Shown here: positions 55,367 through 63,538 of the stretch, piece by piece
Position numbering within the stretch: position 1 is the stretch's first letter
How the letters are laid out: each line of letters starts with the position of its first letter
DNA from: Chitinophaga pinensis
GTDB lineage: Bacteria; Pseudomonadota; Gammaproteobacteria; Burkholderiales; Burkholderiaceae_C
Reading direction: 5' to 3'
Assembly: GCA_943326015.2 (NCBI GenBank)
Contig: CALPRQ020000016.1
Span: forward strand, 1 to 64,000
DNA: 64,000 nt
The notes under the pieces: model-generated
The model's database searches: none
Told to the model about the DNA's origin: nothing
Seen by the model: the letters and a program-made list of their open reading frames with translations, nothing else
Position numbers and translations under genes: made by a program

Positions 55367-56167
55367 ATGGCAAGCAGCCCGCTCGCGTCCCAGCCGGGCC
55401 TGTTCGAGACCGGCGCGGGCGAAGGCCTGCCGGCCCTGGTCAGCCGCCACCCGCGCGCCACCCGTGAAACCTGGCTCGGCAGCACGCTGGTGGCCTATGA
55501 ATTCCAGCGTGGCCAGCGCCGCACCATAGGCCTGAGCGTGGGGCCGCAGGGCCTGAGCGTGCGTGCGCCGCGCTGGACGCCGCTGGCCGAGGTCGAGGCG
55601 CTGGTCCAGCGCAAGGCCGACTGGGTGCTGACCAAGCTGAACCAGTTGCAGCAGGCCAGTCGGCTGGCGCCGGCCGCGACCGAATGGCGCGAGGGTGCCG
55701 CCATCCCCTACCTGGGCCGCAATCTGGCACTGGTCTGCGCGCCGGCGCACCGCTTCGACGGCGCGGGCGCCGCGCTCGACGGTGATCGCCTGCTGCTGGC
55801 GCTGACTCGCGACGCCGGGCCGGACCGCTTGCGCGACAGCGCGCAGGCCTGGCTGATGCGCGAGGCCAGGCGCATCTTCCTGGAGCGGCTGGACCATTTC
55901 TCGCCGCGCCTGGGTGTGCGCTACAGCCGCCTCAAGCTGTCGAGCGCACAGACGCGCTGGGGCAGCGCGAGCGCCGACGGCAGCATCAGGCTCAACTGGC
56001 GGCTGGTGCATCTGAGTCTGGAGATGATCGACTATGTGGTCGCGCACGAACTCAGCCACCTGCGCGAGATGAACCATGGTCCGGACTTCTGGGGCGTGGT
56101 CGCCAGCGTGCTGCCCGACTACGACCAGCGTCGCCAGGCGTTGCGGCGGGTGCGACTGGCGCCCTGA
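55367..56167 (+). CDS. YgjP-like metallopeptidase domain protein (DUF45)
   Basis: Zinc-metalloprotein of 266 residues. The HExxH motif is in YVVAHELSHLREMNHGPDFW, with the downstream His as the likely third ligand. The upstream TRWGSASADGSIRLNWRLVH is the other hallmark of the YgjP/SprT-like group. Whether it is a peptidase has not been settled for the family. It starts 13 bases after plsC and likely shares its transcript. Confidence 0.9.
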   Translation: MASSPLASQPGLFETGAGEGLPALVSRHPRATRETWLGSTLVAYEFQRGQRRTIGLSVGPQGLSVRAPRWTPLAEVEALVQRKADWVLTKLNQLQQASRLAPAATEWREGAAIPYLGRNLALVCAPAHRFDGAGAALDGDRLLLALTRDAGPDRLRDSAQAWLMREARRIFLERLDHFSPRLGVRYSRLKLSSAQTRWGSASADGSIRLNWRLVHLSLEMIDYVVAHELSHLREMNHGPDFWGVVASVLPDYDQRRQALRRVRLAP

Positions 56168-56236
56168 GCCCGGTCCCCATGCCGGTTCAAACCCGCACGG
56201 CGCGCGCAAGGCCGGCCGCTTGGTTAATATCCGGGC

Positions 56237-56890
56237 ATGAGTTCATCGCTGCAACACCTGATTGACAACAACCGTGTCTGGGCCGCCCAGATGGAGCGCG
56301 AGCGGCCCGGCTTCTTCGAGAAGCTGTCGCACCAGCAAAGTCCCAAGTACCTCTGGATCGGCTGCTCCGACAGCCGGGTGCCGGCCAACCAGATCACCGG
56401 CCTGGACCCGGGCGAGGTGTTCGTGCATCGCAACGTCGCCAACGTGGTGGTGCATTCGGACCTCAACGCGCTGTCGGTGATCCAGTACGCGGTCGACGCG
56501 CTCAAGGTCGAGCACATCATGGTGGTCGGTCACTACGGCTGCGGTGGCGTGCTGGCCACGCTGCGCGGCGCCCGCGTCGGCCTGGTCGACAACTGGCTGC
56601 GCCATGTGCACGACGTCAAGATGCGCCACCGTCGCCGGCTCGATCACCTGCCGGTGGCCGTCCAGGAGGACGTGCTGTGCGAGATGAACGTGATCGAGCA
56701 GGTCGGCAATGTCGCGCTGTCCAACGTGATGCAGGATGCCTGGAGCCGGGGCCAGAAGGTGTCGGTGCACGGCTGGTGCTACGGAGTCAAGGACGGCCTG
56801 GTCAAGGATCTGGGCGTCACGATGAGCCAACCCGGCGAGGTCGTCGACGTGTTCCGCAACGCGATCAAGCGCTACCCGCGCGGCGCCTGA
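56237..56890 (+). CDS. can: Beta-class carbonic anhydrase
   Basis: Zinc enzyme interconverting CO2 and bicarbonate, 217 residues. Zinc ligands are Cys43 (IGCSDSRVPANQ), His99 and Cys102 (VVGHYGCGGV), with the Asp45/Arg47 dyad. The segment VFVHRNVANVV is typical of the E. coli Can type. The ATG at 56237 follows a TATCC -10-like stretch. Its 3' side borders an AT-rich regulatory region. Confidence 0.96.
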   Translation: MSSSLQHLIDNNRVWAAQMERERPGFFEKLSHQQSPKYLWIGCSDSRVPANQITGLDPGEVFVHRNVANVVVHSDLNALSVIQYAVDALKVEHIMVVGHYGCGGVLATLRGARVGLVDNWLRHVHDVKMRHRRRLDHLPVAVQEDVLCEMNVIEQVGNVALSNVMQDAWSRGQKVSVHGWCYGVKDGLVKDLGVTMSQPGEVVDVFRNAIKRYPRGA

Positions 56891-56970
56891 GGTCCTGCCG
56901 CCACCCTCGCTTTCGAGGTAGTCCCCGGATGCCACCAGTCCTGGTCAGGGCTGGCTGCAGCGCATCAGGA

Positions 56971-57118
56971 TCTCTCATGTCAATAATATCTATTTCATCA
57001 AATAAATCTTATTTATCTTGCATGAAATTTTGTTTGCCGAATGAAAAGTTTTGATTGAGAGCCATTTTATTTGCTGAATTGCGGATTTTGATTGGGGATT
57101 TGCGGCAGAATGAAAAGT
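56971..57118 (+). repeat. AT-rich leader with direct and inverted repeats upstream of RR-AraC operon
   Basis: Within GC-rich DNA this stretch is strongly AT-rich. GAATGAAAAGT occurs twice (57039-57049, 57108-57118, the second spanning the start codon). TTTTGATTG occurs twice (57049-57057, 57086-57094). AAATAA/TTATTT arms form an inverted repeat at 57000-57014. The layout suggests a promoter with regulator-binding sites, possibly autoregulatory. Confidence 0.5.
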
Positions 57119-57979
57119 GCCCTTATGACTTTCAACTCCGTACTTCCCAAAAGTTTGCGCATCCTGGTGGTCGATGACAACGAGGATGATCGCCGTCTGC
57201 TGACCGACTGCCTGCGCCAGCAGGGCTACCGCCTGCACGTGGCGGAGGACGGTCATGATGGTGTCGAGAAGGCGCGTATGGTCCAGCCCGACCTGATCAT
57301 GCTCGACGTGTCGATGCCGGTGTGTGACGGCATCGCGGCCTGTCGCCTGCTCAAGACCGACCCGCGCACGGCGGCCCTGCCGGTGATCTTCCTGACCGCC
57401 GCGGCGCAGCCCGAGGATCGCGTGCGCGGCCTGATGGTGGGTGCCGTCGACTACATCGCCAAGCCCTTCGATTTCGACGAGGTCCGGTTGCGTGTGAGCA
57501 TCCACCTGCAGGCTTGGCGTCATGTGGCACCCATCCTGTCCCCAGCCGGCGCAGCGGCCCCGGCGGCCCCGGCGGCCCCGGCGGCCCTGGCGGCCCCGGC
57601 GGCCCCGGTGTCCCATGTCGATGCGCTGGTGTTCCGCGCTGCGCAGCGCCTGCTGCACGACGATCTGGCGCAGCCCCCCGATCTGGCAGGTCTGGCCAAG
57701 GCGGTCGGCACCAACCCGCGCCGCCTCAACGGGGCCTTTCGCAGTTGTTCGGGCGCGACGGTGTTCGAATACCTGCGCGAGGCGCGCATGGAGCAGGCAC
57801 GCAAGCTGCTGCGCGAGACCAGCCTGGCGGTGCAGGTGATCGCCAGCGACCTGGGCTACGACAACCCGGCCAATTTCTCCACGGCGTTTAGTGCGCGCTT
57901 CGGCCTGACGCCGAGCAAATACCGCAATGCACCCGACGAGCCGCCCTTGATCGACGTGGACCAGAACGCTGCGGCATGA
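57110..57979 (+). CDS. Response regulator with C-terminal AraC-type DNA-binding domain
   Basis: Regulator of 289 residues. The receiver (about 15-135) has VVDDNEDD, phospho-acceptor Asp66 in LIMLDVSMP and the Lys in DYIAKPFDFDEV. An Ala/Pro linker encoded by six 9-base repeats leads to an AraC domain (about 190-275) with VFEYLREARMEQARKLLRE and DLGYDNPANFSTAFSARFG. It is a paralog of the 12724-13536 product. The ATG at 57110 is chosen; an in-frame ATG at 57125 is possible. Its stop overlaps the next kinase gene (ATGA), making a coupled RR-HK-HK operon. Confidence 0.92.
   Translation: MKSALMTFNSVLPKSLRILVVDDNEDDRRLLTDCLRQQGYRLHVAEDGHDGVEKARMVQPDLIMLDVSMPVCDGIAACRLLKTDPRTAALPVIFLTAAAQPEDRVRGLMVGAVDYIAKPFDFDEVRLRVSIHLQAWRHVAPILSPAGAAAPAAPAAPAALAAPAAPVSHVDALVFRAAQRLLHDDLAQPPDLAGLAKAVGTNPRRLNGAFRSCSGATVFEYLREARMEQARKLLRETSLAVQVIASDLGYDNPANFSTAFSARFGLTPSKYRNAPDEPPLIDVDQNAAA
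57554..57607 (+). repeat. Six tandem 9-bp repeats encoding the Ala/Pro linker
   Basis: GCGGCCCCG is repeated six times (57554-57607), with one unit GCGGCCCTG. In frame this encodes repeated Ala-Ala-Pro (one Ala-Ala-Leu) in the linker between receiver and AraC domains. Copy number may vary by slippage without breaking the frame. Confidence 0.9.
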
Positions 57980-60468
57980 CCCTGGCATTCCCGGGCTGGC
58001 TGCGTGGCCTGTTGCTGTGGCTGGCCCTGATCGCGGGCGGGCTGGCCTGGGCACAGGAGGCAGCGCTGGATCTGGCGCAACGGCCCCGGCGGATCGAGCT
58101 GGGGTCCCGGCTGCAGCTGCTGGTCGATCCTGAAGCGACCCTGCAGCCCGCCGAGGCCCTGCGCCAGCCAGGGTGGCGGGCGACGACGGCCAGGCCGCTG
58201 AACCAGGGGAGTTCGGCGGCGGCGCTCTGGCTGCGGCTGGAGCTGGCCAATCACGGTCCGGACGAGGTCACGCGCTGGCTCGCCATGGGCAATCCCCGCC
58301 TGGAGCAGGTGCGGCTGTACCGCTTCGACGCCGCCAGCGGGCTGCTGCTGGAGCAGCAACAGTCGGGCACGGCTCATCCCCCCGCCGTGCAGCTGGCACG
58401 GGGCAGGGATGCGGTCTTCGCGCTCACCTTGGCGCCGGGCGAGCGCAACACGCTGTTGCTGCGCGTGCAAAGCCGGACCGTCATGGGGATGCAGCCCGAG
58501 CTCTGGCTGCCCCTGCAGTACCTGGAACAGGAAGAGGCCGACGACCTGCTGTATCTGTTGCCCATCGGATTGATGTTCGGCCTGGTGCTGTATCTGCTGA
58601 CCCATACGTTGGCACGCGGCCACCATTTTCTGTTCCTGTACGCGCTCTGGCTGCTGCTCGGAACGGCCTACGATTTTACGTTTCATGGTTATCTGCGCCG
58701 CTATCTGATGCCTGATGGCTGTGAACTGGCGGCCCGCTTGCCGCAATTGCTGGCGCTGCTGTCGACCATGATGCTGGCGGTCTACCTGCAGAGCTACCTG
58801 CGAACCTACCTGGAGCTGGGGCGCCGTGGCTGGTGGGGGTATTTTTTCTCGGCGATCATGGTGGTGCTGGCATTCTTCGCGCTGGTGACCCTGTTTGGTG
58901 ACCTGCGCTGGGCTATCGCGGCCTCCACGCTGGTGCTGGCCTTGTTCTATCTGATCTGGCCCTTTTCGCTGCTCCAGCCCTGGCGCGAGGGGGTGCCGCA
59001 TGTGCGGGCGTTCACGCTGGCCGTGGGCTGTGTCTGGCTGTTCTTTTTCGCCCGGGTGTTGAGCGTCATGGGGTTCTGGCAGCTGTCGAGCTTGATGGTG
59101 CTCTATCTGGCGGTCCTGTTCAAGTTGTTCATGGCCTGCGTGCTGCTGTACGCCGTGGCACGCCACTCGGCGTCGGAGTCCCGTATCCTGGCCGCCATGC
59201 AGGTCGAACTGCTGGAGGCGCAGCGCCTGGAACAGGAGCGACTGGAGGAGGCCGTGCGCACCCGCAGCATGGCCCTGCGCCAGGCGGTGGTCGATGCCGA
59301 CGAGGCGGTCCGCGCCAAGGGCGAGTTGCTGGCCCGGGTCGGCCATGACCTGCGTGCCCCGCTGACGGCGATCATGGGGTATGCGGCCCGCCTCGAAGCG
59401 CTCGGGGGGGCAGTGCGCCGGCTTGCGCTGGCCATCGGGCGCAGCGCGCGCGAGCAGCTGGCGTTGATCAACGGTCTGGTCGAATATGCCCGTGCCGGCG
59501 TGCAGCCTGATGCCGTCTTGCCGCAGCCGCTTTACCTGAAGGCCTGGCTGCACAGCATCGCCGATCAGGCCGCCCCGCTGACCGCCCGCCAAGGCAGCCG
59601 CTTCGAGTTCCGCATCGAAGGCGACTTGCCCGACGTCGTCTTGCTCGATGCCAAGCGCGCGCGCCAGGTCCTCGACCTGCTGCTGACCCACGCTGCCGAG
59701 CGGACCCAGCAAGGTCAGGTCGAGTTGAGGGTGGAAGCCTTGCCTTTGCAGGATAGGCAAGCTGATGAACCGATCGACCTGCTCTTCACCGTGCGTGACG
59801 ATGGTCCGGTCATTCCGGCAGACCAGTTGCCGACGCTGTTTCAGCCCTTTCTGCGGCTGGGCCTTGATCAGAGCCACCATGGGGTGGGCTTGGGGCTGGC
59901 GATTGCCCATCAGTGGGCGCAGCGCATGGGCGGCAGGCTGCAGGCCTCCAGCCAGTTCGGCCGGGGCGCCACCCTGTGCTTGACCCTGCCGGTGTTGCGG
60001 TCGAGCGAGGCGGCCATCGCGCCTCGTCGCCTGCAGCGCCAGGACATGCAACTGCCCGACCTGCGGGGGGGCGGACGGCGCCTGTGGCTGGCGGATGACA
60101 GCCTGGTCGTGCGCGAACTGCTGGTGGCCGATTTGTCGGGTCTGGGCTTTGAGATCAAGGCGCTGGCCGACGGGCGCGAGGCCTTGCTGGGTCTGCGCGA
60201 TCCGCGGGCCCAGGCCCCGGACCTGCTATTGACCGACCTGAGGATGCCCGGCGCCGATGGCCTGACCTTGTTGCGCAGCGCGCGCGCGCGCTGGCCGGAT
60301 CTGCCGGTCGTGCTGCTGACCTCCGCCCCGGAGGCCGTGGCTGATGGGGGGCACGATTTTTCTGCGGTGCTGGCCAAGCCGATCAGCCTGGCGCAGCTGC
60401 GCCGGACGCTGGCCGAGCTGCTGGGTCTGGAGCGGTCCGAGACCGCACCGACCGGGGGAGCGGCATGA
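57976..60468 (+). CDS. 7TMR-DISM hybrid sensor histidine kinase with receiver domain
   Basis: Hybrid kinase of 830 residues: signal peptide, 7TMR-DISM extracellular domain (about 30-175), seven membrane helices (about 185-400), a coiled linker, HisKA with His457 (ARVGHDLRAPLTA), an HATPase domain and a receiver with Asp754 (LLLTDLRMPG). The ATP-binding domain looks degenerate. The N-box Asn is His572 (LLLTHAAERT), and the G1 box reads Asp608-Asp-Gly-Pro-Val612, where the second Gly is expected; the G2 box (GVGLGLAIAHQ) is intact. It overlaps genes on both sides by four bases. It may act as a phosphatase, or as a partner phosphorylated by the next kinase. Confidence 0.9.
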   Translation: MTLAFPGWLRGLLLWLALIAGGLAWAQEAALDLAQRPRRIELGSRLQLLVDPEATLQPAEALRQPGWRATTARPLNQGSSAAALWLRLELANHGPDEVTRWLAMGNPRLEQVRLYRFDAASGLLLEQQQSGTAHPPAVQLARGRDAVFALTLAPGERNTLLLRVQSRTVMGMQPELWLPLQYLEQEEADDLLYLLPIGLMFGLVLYLLTHTLARGHHFLFLYALWLLLGTAYDFTFHGYLRRYLMPDGCELAARLPQLLALLSTMMLAVYLQSYLRTYLELGRRGWWGYFFSAIMVVLAFFALVTLFGDLRWAIAASTLVLALFYLIWPFSLLQPWREGVPHVRAFTLAVGCVWLFFFARVLSVMGFWQLSSLMVLYLAVLFKLFMACVLLYAVARHSASESRILAAMQVELLEAQRLEQERLEEAVRTRSMALRQAVVDADEAVRAKGELLARVGHDLRAPLTAIMGYAARLEALGGAVRRLALAIGRSAREQLALINGLVEYARAGVQPDAVLPQPLYLKAWLHSIADQAAPLTARQGSRFEFRIEGDLPDVVLLDAKRARQVLDLLLTHAAERTQQGQVELRVEALPLQDRQADEPIDLLFTVRDDGPVIPADQLPTLFQPFLRLGLDQSHHGVGLGLAIAHQWAQRMGGRLQASSQFGRGATLCLTLPVLRSSEAAIAPRRLQRQDMQLPDLRGGGRRLWLADDSLVVRELLVADLSGLGFEIKALADGREALLGLRDPRAQAPDLLLTDLRMPGADGLTLLRSARARWPDLPVVLLTSAPEAVADGGHDFSAVLAKPISLAQLRRTLAELLGLERSETAPTGGAA

Positions 60469-62777
60469 GCCGTTGCTGCCGTTTCGTGCTCGCCTGCTGG
60501 CTGGTTTGTTGCCTGGGGCTGGCCGCTGCCCCCGCCCGAGCGGTCGAGATGGTCGCCATCGACAGGGTCGAGCAGTACCTGGATCTGACCCCCTGGGTCG
60601 AGATGCTGGAGGATGGGGCCGCCGCGCTGACCCCCGAGCAGGTGCTGCTGCAGCCAGGTTGGCAGTCCGCCACGCATCAGCGCTTGAACCTCGGCGTGAC
60701 CGAGGCCGCCGTCTGGTTGCGCTTGCGGGTCGAGAACCGCTCAGGCAAGCCCCTGGAGCGCTGGCTTACGCTGGGCTCGTCCAGGCTGGAGCAAGTCGAT
60801 TACTACCGCCTGGCGCCGGGCAGCGCGACACCGGTTGAAGTCGCCGTGAGCGGTCTGGCACATGCGCTGGAGCGCCGGCCGCAAGCGGGGCTGATCTCGA
60901 TCTTTCCGCTCAGGCTTGAGTCTGGTGCGTCAGCCACGCTGCTGCTGCGCGCGTCGGGCCGGACCCGCATGGTGCTGGAGCCGGCCTTGTGGGAGCCGCT
61001 GGCCTACCGCGCGCAGGAGTCCGACCTGACCGTGCGCCAGCTGGTGCCGCTCTGTGCCCTGCTGGGCGTGGCCCTGTGCATGCTGGTGCATGGCCTGGCG
61101 CGCCGGGACCGCAGCTTGCTGCTGCTGGCCGCCTGGCTGCTCCTGATGGCGCTGTACGCGTTTGCCTACGGCGGGCACCTGTACCGTTTCGTCTTTCATC
61201 AGGGGGGTGAGCCAGCGGTTCGTGCGACGGTGCTGCTGTCCCACCTCTGCCTGGTGCTGTGCGCGAGCTTCACGCTGCTGTTTCTGCGCCTGTACTCGCA
61301 GCGTGGCTGGCGCGTCGTTTACCTGCTGTTCATCGGAGCCAGCCTGTTGCTGGCCTTGCAGTCCACCTTCGGCGATCTGCGGCTGGCCAACGTCATGACC
61401 ATTCCCCTGCTGGGGGCTTTCTTCGTGATCTGGCCGATCTCGATCCTGTGGGCCTGGCACCGCGGCGTGGCCAATGCGGGGCTGTTCTGGTTCGCTTCCT
61501 GCGGCTTGTGTTTCACCGTCATCCTGCGGCTCGCCGAGCAACTGGGCTGGCTGGCGGCCGATGTCCTGCCAGCCGAAAGCTTGACCATGCGGCCTTCGCT
61601 GGTGCTGGCGCTGGTGATGGCGTTCGGCATGCTCCGGGGTTCCTTTGCCGAACAAAGGGCTTATCGCGCGGCACAGGCGGCCCTGTTCAAGTCCCGGCAG
61701 GGCGAGCAGACGCGGCTCGAGGCCTTGGTGCGCGAGCGTACCCAGACCCTGCAGGATGCGGTCATGGTCGCTGACGAGGCCCACCGCGCCCGCGGCGAAT
61801 TGCTGGCACGTGTCAACCATGATCTGCGTCGGCCGGCCGCCGAGATCATCGAGCTGGTGACTCCGCTCCTGCAACAGGGAGGCGAGCAGCAGGCGTACGG
61901 CGCTGTCATCCGTCGCAGCGCGACCCATCTGCAGGGGCTGATCGATGACCTGATCGACGAGGCCGGCGCCGGCAGTCCGCTGGGCGGCATCAAGCCCGAG
62001 CCGGTCGATATCCACAGCCTGCTCGAAGGCCTGGCGGCCGAGGCCGAGGGGCTGGCCGGGGCTGGCGGCAACGCCTTCGTCTTTTCCCTCGGGTCCGGCC
62101 TGCCGCCGCAGCTGCTGGTGGACGCCAAGCGTCTGCGTCAGGTGCTGATCAACCTGCTGGACAACGCAGCCAAGTTCACGCGGGGTGGCCGGGTCGAGTT
62201 CCGGGTCGACGCCATCACCAGTTCCGCCACGGCCATGCTGAGCTTCGAGGTGAGCGACACCGGGGCCGGCATGAGTGCCGAGCAGCTGGCCGTGGTGTTC
62301 GAGCCCTATCGCCGCGCCGAAAGTTCCCGCAGCCAGCCCGGCCTGGGCCTGGGTCTGGCGATTGCCCGCCACTGGGTCGAGCGCATGGAGGGCCAGATCC
62401 TGGTGGACAGCGCGCCGGGCCAAGGCACGACGATGAAGGTCATGCTGCCCTTGGGGCTGCCAACGCCTCCCTCGGAGTTGGAGCCGTTGGTTGAAGAATT
62501 CATCACGCCCGACGGCGTCGACAACGGCGCAATGGACTGGCCCGACGCCACTACCCTGGCCGAAGCAGCCGCCCTGCTGCGGATGGGCGCGCTATCCGAT
62601 CTGCTCGATTGGTCGGCGCTTCTGCCTGCTCGTCAGCCCGAATGCCAGCTCTTCGCCGAGCGCGTGGCGGCATTGGCCGAACGGGGCGATCTGCGCGGCC
62701 TGGCGGCGCTGCTGGAGTCCTGCGTCACCCCGCCTGATCAGTGCCAGCGCGAAATGCGGTCGCCTGAACGCTGCTGA
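60465..62777 (+). CDS. 7TMR-DISM sensor histidine kinase (no receiver)
   Basis: Membrane kinase of 770 residues with the same plan as its neighbour: signal peptide (cleavage near APARA), DISM extracellular domain, seven membrane helices (about 190-400) and a linker. HisKA has His452 (ARVNHDLRRPAAE). The HATPase domain is canonical: Asn567 (LLDNAAKFT), G1 Asp598-Thr-Gly-Ala-Gly602, G2 GLGLGLAIAR. It lacks a receiver. The last 90 residues form a helical tail (LAEAAALLRMGALSDLLDWS) of unknown role. It overlaps the previous gene by four bases, and its 3' end overlaps a small antisense gene. Ligand is unknown; DISM domains often bind carbohydrates. Confidence 0.92.
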   Translation: MSRCCRFVLACWLVCCLGLAAAPARAVEMVAIDRVEQYLDLTPWVEMLEDGAAALTPEQVLLQPGWQSATHQRLNLGVTEAAVWLRLRVENRSGKPLERWLTLGSSRLEQVDYYRLAPGSATPVEVAVSGLAHALERRPQAGLISIFPLRLESGASATLLLRASGRTRMVLEPALWEPLAYRAQESDLTVRQLVPLCALLGVALCMLVHGLARRDRSLLLLAAWLLLMALYAFAYGGHLYRFVFHQGGEPAVRATVLLSHLCLVLCASFTLLFLRLYSQRGWRVVYLLFIGASLLLALQSTFGDLRLANVMTIPLLGAFFVIWPISILWAWHRGVANAGLFWFASCGLCFTVILRLAEQLGWLAADVLPAESLTMRPSLVLALVMAFGMLRGSFAEQRAYRAAQAALFKSRQGEQTRLEALVRERTQTLQDAVMVADEAHRARGELLARVNHDLRRPAAEIIELVTPLLQQGGEQQAYGAVIRRSATHLQGLIDDLIDEAGAGSPLGGIKPEPVDIHSLLEGLAAEAEGLAGAGGNAFVFSLGSGLPPQLLVDAKRLRQVLINLLDNAAKFTRGGRVEFRVDAITSSATAMLSFEVSDTGAGMSAEQLAVVFEPYRRAESSRSQPGLGLGLAIARHWVERMEGQILVDSAPGQGTTMKVMLPLGLPTPPSELEPLVEEFITPDGVDNGAMDWPDATTLAEAAALLRMGALSDLLDWSALLPARQPECQLFAERVAALAERGDLRGLAALLESCVTPPDQCQREMRSPERC

Positions 62778-62953
62778 CGCAGGTAGGCGGGGATCAGCCA
62801 GGTCGGACCTGAACCGTTCTGCTGGTCGACAGCGCGCAGGTCGGGGCTGTCACTGGCTTGGCGAATGCCAGAGCTGCCGCCTGAATGGACTGGCAGCAGG
62901 GAGGGAATGAGATCAGCTATCAGGCGCTCAATACCTGTCCACTTCTTGAACAT
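62738..62953 (-). CDS. Small hypothetical protein with strong ribosome site
   Basis: A 71-residue open frame starting MFKKWTGIERLIADLIPSLL. The ATG is preceded by GAGGAG with six bases of spacing, one of the best ribosome sites in the window. The product has an amphipathic N-terminus, then a Ser/Gly-rich and basic part (WLIPAYLRQQRSG). I recognise no family. Its last 40 bases are antisense to the end of the kinase gene. It is the main content of the 356-base gap between the kinase and YchJ genes; the remainder of that gap shows nothing clear. Confidence 0.5.
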   Translation of the reverse strand: MFKKWTGIERLIADLIPSLLPVHSGGSSGIRQASDSPDLRAVDQQNGSGPTWLIPAYLRQQRSGDRISRWH

Positions 62954-63133
62954 GAAGATCTCCTCTATGTGTCGTAGTGACCGTTAACCCACTCTAGGAC
63001 GCGCAGCCGAGGCAGTTTTTGATTTTGACCGGCGAACTTTTGCTGCCGGGAAGAAACTTGCCATGTCAAGTCCTGCAGGACGTCACAGGGCCTGCGACAA
63101 TCGGCCGCTGTGTCCTGAAAACCCGTTTCCATC

Positions 63134-63538
63134 ATGAGCTCCGATGCCGTTTGTCCCTGTGGTCGCACCGACGCCAAGGGTCGCTTGCTGGCCCGTGCCG
63201 TCTGCTGCGGCCGCTATCTCGACGACTTCGAGCGTCTCCCCGCCCCCGACGCCGAAGGCCTGATGCGCTCGCGCTACAGCGCCTTTGCCGAGCAGAACGC
63301 GGCTTACCTGCTGGCCAGCTGGCACGCGAGCCAGCGTCCGGCCCAGCTCGACTTCGAGCCGGGTTGCAAGTGGCTGGGCCTGGAGCTCAAGGGCGCCCGT
63401 TCCCTGGGGACCGATCGCGCCGAAGTCGAATTCGTCGCGCGCTCGCGTCTTGCCGGACGCGGCCAGCGCCTGCACGAGCGCAGCCGTTTCGTGCGCGAGG
63501 ACGGACGCTGGTACTACGTTGACGGAGACATGCTGTGA
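63134..63538 (+). CDS. YchJ-family protein (SEC-C motif)
   Basis: A 134-residue UPF0225/YchJ-like protein. The N-terminal VCPCGRTDAKGRLLARAVCCGRY resembles the SEC-C zinc motif (CxC...CC). The core has LMRSRYSAFAEQNAAYLLAS and ends with a basic HERSRFVREDGRWYYVDGD, the NTF2-like fold signature. Function is unknown. Its stop overlaps the HAD gene's start (GTGA). Confidence 0.9.
   Translation: MSSDAVCPCGRTDAKGRLLARAVCCGRYLDDFERLPAPDAEGLMRSRYSAFAEQNAAYLLASWHASQRPAQLDFEPGCKWLGLELKGARSLGTDRAEVEFVARSRLAGRGQRLHERSRFVREDGRWYYVDGDML

Noticed and set aside
57554-57607. Tandem repeats considered as a CRISPR array
   Set aside because: Units are 9 bases with no spacers and lie in frame within a coding linker.
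57856-60051. Open frame of 731 codons antisense to the hybrid kinase
   Set aside because: Mirror of a GC-rich coding gene; rich in His/Gln/Pro and without domains.
62965-63177. 70-codon minus-strand frame before YchJ
   Set aside because: No convincing ribosome site, overlaps the YchJ start, and shows no protein-like pattern.
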